Positions 5,350 to 7,831 of a DNA stretch of 7,831 bases are shown piece after piece. The stretch comes from Candidatus Latescibacterota bacterium (GTDB lineage Bacteria; Latescibacterota; UBA2968; UBA8231), in assembly GCA_003529325.1 (NCBI GenBank), contig DPVW01000444.1, positions 2,624-10,454 of the forward strand. Direction: 5' to 3'. The first letter of the stretch is position 1, and each line of letters begins with the position of its first letter. The position numbers were made by a program, and so were the translations under genes. The notes beneath the pieces were generated by a model, which did no database searches, was not told the origin of the DNA, and saw only the letters and a program-made list of their open reading frames with translations.

Positions 5350-7197
5350 ATGACGCTGCACAGTTCAGCTTCTCCGGCCATCGATTACGATGACGACCAG
5401 GGACCACCAACAGCACCCACCGTTGATCCCGACGACATGGTGTTCCATGAGCTGTGCGCCGCCACCGACATCGGCACCGATAAGGGCAAACCCTTCACCA
5501 TCGATGGCAATCATCTCGCCGTATTTCGTCACGAAGATGGGTTCTATGCCTGCGACAATCGGTGCCCCCATATGGGCTACCCCCTGTCGGAGGGCAGCGT
5601 CCGGGACGGCGTCCTCATCTGCCACTGGCACCACTGGGAATTCGACCTGAAGACGGGGGGCTGTTTTCTGACGAATGGCGACGACGTCGCCAGTTTCCCC
5701 ATCGAGACACGGGACGGCATGTTGTTCGTCGGCATTCCCAAGGGCGCCAAACAAGCGGCACGACAACGCCTGGTGGATCGGGGCAAGCGCGCCCTCGAAC
5801 AGGGCTTGAAGGACCGTTCCTCTTTCCTCATCGCCAAGGCGGTGACGGCCTTGCGGGAGTCGGGCGCCACGGCGCAGGAGATCATCCAGCACGGGCTGTT
5901 CTACGGCGCCCACAAAACCAACGATGGCTGGTCCTCTGGTGTCGCCATCCTGACGCTGTGTGCCAACCTCTGGGATGACGTGGATGCGAAGGATCACAAT
6001 CTGTTCCTCGTGCACGGTCTGACGCAGATCGCCAACCGAACCTCCGGCAGCTCCCGGCGCCAGCGGTTCCCCTTCCCGCGTGCCGCCGTCGATCCCGATC
6101 TGACGACGATGAAACGCTGGTTCCGTCGCTACGTCGACTTGCGTGATCGAGGCGCCGCTGAGCGCATCCTGCTGACTCTGCATGATCGTGGCGAACCGGT
6201 GTCGGTGCTAGCTGATTTTGTTTTCAGCGCCGCCACCGATTTCTACTTCACCGGCGACGGTCACGCCCTCGACTTTGCCAATAAGATGTTCGAGGCCCTC
6301 AAGTATGTTGAGGGACAGGGGGCCCACGAAATTCTGCGCCCCGTCGTCGTTGATTTGGTCAGTCGAACACGCCATGAGGAGACCTCCCGCTGGCAGGATT
6401 CGGTACCCGCCCTGGAAGAAATCATCGCCCGTATCGACGACATCTGGGAGGCCAATCAGCAGGCCGATGCCGAGCAGTTGGATATTTCCGCCTTCGCACA
6501 GATCCTGCTCGGAGACGATTTCGTCCCCATCCTTCAGCAGGTGGAGGAGAAATTGCGCGCCGGCGTGAATCCACTGGCCATCTGTCGCGCCATGACCTAT
6601 GCCGGTGCCGTACGGACCGTGCGTTTCCATCTGAAAAACGAGGGCGACTGGCACGACGTGGCCAACATCTACTCCTACGGCCACGCACTCTATCAGGCCT
6701 TTCAACTGGCTCCATCCGCCGAATTGTTGCGGGCAGTGTTTCACGGTGCTGTCTTCACCACCTACCTGCGCTGGCTGAATATGCCTTCAGCCCGCGTGCC
6801 CCGTGCCGGCCAGCGTCTGCCTGGTGAGGAGAGCTTCGACAGCGCGGAGTCCATGCTGCAACGCCTGCAGGAGTTCGCCGACTTTCAGAAGGTCGCCGAG
6901 GCGGAGATTCTCGTGAATCAGTATCTGGAAGAGGGGCATGACATCACCCCCCTGCGCCACACCCTGGCGCACGTCATGCTGCGAGAGGACGCCGAGCTGC
7001 ACATGTTCCAGATACTGGAGGCTGCCTTCCGACATTACGAACTGAGCGACGACCCGGAGGAGAAACGCATCCACATGCTGGCGGCGACCCGTTACATCAC
7101 CGCCCAGAAGGTGATGAAAAACATCCTCTGGTCGACGGAAAATGCCGAACGCCTACAGCGGGGAGAGCTACTGTCCGATCGGGAGGACGAGGACTAG
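5350..7197 (+). CDS. Rieske [2Fe-2S] protein fused to a long helical repeat domain
   Basis: The ATG at 5350 follows an AAAGAGAG stretch (5337-5344) and begins the plausible protein; the same frame is open back to 5038, but that part runs through unrelated relics. The 615-residue product has no signal peptide or membrane helix and should be cytoplasmic. Residues 30-131 are a ferredoxin-type Rieske domain with a complete cluster motif, C72-P-H74 and C91-H-W-H94, separated by 16 residues. Residues about 150-615 are almost wholly helical. They appear to contain four diverged repeats (about 163-227, 272-338, 395-470, 519-583), each with a helix ending in a Gly turn, a second helix, an Asp/His-containing link and an Ala-rich helix. 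I recall similar Rieske-plus-long-tail proteins in other bacteria, annotated only as Rieske proteins. The cluster implies electron transfer, perhaps to a site in the C-terminal part; the substrate is unknown. It is not a canonical ring-hydroxylating oxygenase, as I see no 2-His-1-carboxylate catalytic domain. Confidence 0.85.
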   Translation: MTLHSSASPAIDYDDDQGPPTAPTVDPDDMVFHELCAATDIGTDKGKPFTIDGNHLAVFRHEDGFYACDNRCPHMGYPLSEGSVRDGVLICHWHHWEFDLKTGGCFLTNGDDVASFPIETRDGMLFVGIPKGAKQAARQRLVDRGKRALEQGLKDRSSFLIAKAVTALRESGATAQEIIQHGLFYGAHKTNDGWSSGVAILTLCANLWDDVDAKDHNLFLVHGLTQIANRTSGSSRRQRFPFPRAAVDPDLTTMKRWFRRYVDLRDRGAAERILLTLHDRGEPVSVLADFVFSAATDFYFTGDGHALDFANKMFEALKYVEGQGAHEILRPVVVDLVSRTRHEETSRWQDSVPALEEIIARIDDIWEANQQADAEQLDISAFAQILLGDDFVPILQQVEEKLRAGVNPLAICRAMTYAGAVRTVRFHLKNEGDWHDVANIYSYGHALYQAFQLAPSAELLRAVFHGAVFTTYLRWLNMPSARVPRAGQRLPGEESFDSAESMLQRLQEFADFQKVAEAEILVNQYLEEGHDITPLRHTLAHVMLREDAELHMFQILEAAFRHYELSDDPEEKRIHMLAATRYITAQKVMKNILWSTENAERLQRGELLSDREDED

Positions 7198-7346
7198 GGG
7201 CTGGTTCGCACGAAAGGTCCGTGGCCGCATCAGGGCAACTGTCGCGTTGGATACGCCGTCACGATCATGAGACCAGGCGGGTCTTGTCTCATGGCGCATC
7301 GTCAATGGGCGGTTCATGCGGGAATACGCGGGTCGCCGAGGATGCG

Positions 7347-7520
7347 ATGGGCGGAGCCGCTTGCGGGCATACGCATCAGGCCGATGCCGTTGAGATAACC
7401 GAGGAGATAGCTGAGGTCGTCTACCGCGAGTCTGAGTTGCGGCGGCTGGTGGGCCGTTCGCCGGCAGAGCTGCGTGCCGTCCACGAGGTCAAACGCGCTC
7501 TGGATGGGGAAGTGATGTAG
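7347..7520 (+). CDS. Small helical protein, weakly FlgM-like
   Basis: The frame is open from 7221 (GTG), but ATG 7347 is preferred because GAGGA (7338-7342) precedes it by four bases and the upstream codons do not look like protein. The 57-residue product has a short Cys/His stretch (CGHTHQ, residues 6-11) and then a charged helical part: DAVEITEEIAE, ELRRLVGRSPAELR, HEVKRALDGEV. The order 'D-V-E-I-[ST]-E-E ... V-x-x-[IV]-K-R-A-[IL]' resembles the C-terminal sigma-28-binding part of the anti-sigma factor FlgM, but the usual ending after the last helix is missing and no flagellar gene is near. It may be a short FlgM homologue, a truncated one, or an unrelated protein. It lies 149 bp downstream of the Rieske gene on the same strand. 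Confidence 0.45.
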   Translation: MGGAACGHTHQADAVEITEEIAEVVYRESELRRLVGRSPAELRAVHEVKRALDGEVM

Positions 7521-7529
7521 GGCTTGCTT

Positions 7530-7560
7530 GGCAGGATCTGCCCCACGTCCGCAGGGGGCA
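7530..7560. terminator. Overlapping hairpins between convergent genes
   Basis: Two alternative stem-loops share the bases TGCC: GGCAG (7530-7534) with CTGCC (7538-7542), and TGCCCC (7539-7544) with GGGGCA (7555-7560). They sit in the 64-bp gap between the stop at 7520 (plus) and the stop at 7587-7585 (minus), where a two-way terminator is expected. Neither has a T-run, so this is a weak call. Confidence 0.3.
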
Positions 7561-7584
7561 TCGATGGTGACCCTTGGTTGGGCC

Positions 7585-7831
7585 TCAGCGCCCTACAAGC
7601 TTGTTCTGGTCCTGCCATTCCTCATAGGTAGCTGCCCGTGGTGGTATGTTGACCCCTACATGCACCGCGTGAACATGCTGGATTGGCTGGTCCTGACCGA
7701 CTTCCGCACGGATCTGCGCCAGGATCTTCAGCTTCAGGGCCACGCGGATGTCGGGGATCTTGTCGTAGAGATCTTGCATGGCTTTGACCCGTTCCTTACG
7801 GTCTGCCAACTGGATCTCATCGAACGACTGC
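7585..7831 (-). CDS. Unrecognised protein, C-terminal 81 residues
   Basis: The frame enters from the right edge and ends at TGA (7587-7585). An internal TTG at 7809 is a possible start but has no ribosome site, and the residues before it (QSFDEIQ) read as continuous protein, so the gene very probably begins outside the window. The visible part is a basic/acidic helical stretch (ADRKERVKAMQDLYDKIPD, then RVALKLKILAQIRAEVG), a His/Val-rich strand-like part (IQHVHAVHVGVNIPP) and an end with TYEEWQDQN. The pattern faintly recalls C termini of phage small-terminase or other DNA-packaging adaptor proteins, but I cannot support that. There is no other phage gene in the window. It is convergent with the small FlgM-like gene. 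Confidence 0.6.
   Translation of the reverse strand, partial: QSFDEIQLADRKERVKAMQDLYDKIPDIRVALKLKILAQIRAEVGQDQPIQHVHAVHVGVNIPPRAATYEEWQDQNKLVGR

Noticed and set aside
5365..6183. Minus-strand open frame of 272 codons inside the Rieske gene
   Set aside because: It is antisense to the Rieske motif and shows no recognisable domain.
7221..7346. GTG start at 7221 for the small FlgM-like protein, giving 99 residues
   Set aside because: The first 42 residues look like translated non-coding sequence, and ATG 7347 has GAGGA in front of it.
1..7831. CRISPR array, tRNA/rRNA gene, insertion sequence, defence system
   Set aside because: I looked for regularly spaced direct repeats, cloverleaf arms, terminal inverted repeats with transposase motifs and known defence domains, and found none.

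Overview
The window looks like chromosomal DNA from a high-GC bacterium of the FCB (Fibrobacteres-Chlorobi-Bacteroidetes) side of the tree, most plausibly an uncultured lineage such as Latescibacterota or a relative. The pointers are a short RpoD/SigA-type sigma factor without region 1.1, whose region 2.4 reads like the Bacteroidetes form, and a very large secreted protein ending in a FlgD-like 'YPNPFN' domain of the kind those lineages use for surface or type IX-like sorting. The phylum is an inference; no marker gene settles it.

Layout. Positions 1-97 (minus) hold the first 32 codons of a receiver-like protein. Positions 235-1089 (minus) encode the sigma factor, followed by a GC-rich hairpin. 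A 203-bp AT-richer divergent region (1090-1292) separates it from a 1093-residue secreted HExxH metallopeptidase (1293-4574, plus), in which two related beta-rich modules occur as a pair before the catalytic core and again as a pair after it. Eight bases beyond its stop, convergent with it, lies a 47-codon single-pass membrane protein (4583-4726, minus) with a clean Shine-Dalgarno site and a good extended -10 promoter.

Positions 4727-5349 have no intact gene but are not empty. From 4932 to 5227 I read remnants of three genes: the 3' end of a YfiR-like (DUF4154) gene, the coupled 5' end of a membrane sensor gene, and, facing it on the minus strand, a possible 5' end of a Ser/Thr protein kinase gene. 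The last two meet at about 5161/5162, which looks like a deletion scar between two convergent genes.

Positions 5350-7197 (plus) encode a 615-residue cytoplasmic protein with an N-terminal Rieske [2Fe-2S] domain and a long helical C-terminal part that I read as four diverged copies of one repeat. A possible 57-residue FlgM-like protein (7347-7520, plus) and the 3' end of an unrecognised gene (7585-7831, minus) close the window.

The genes do not form one obvious pathway: they are transcribed in alternating directions as single units. I found no tRNA, rRNA, CRISPR array, insertion sequence or recognisable defence system. The items most worth following up are the relic island, the unlisted small membrane protein and the repeat architecture of the Rieske fusion.
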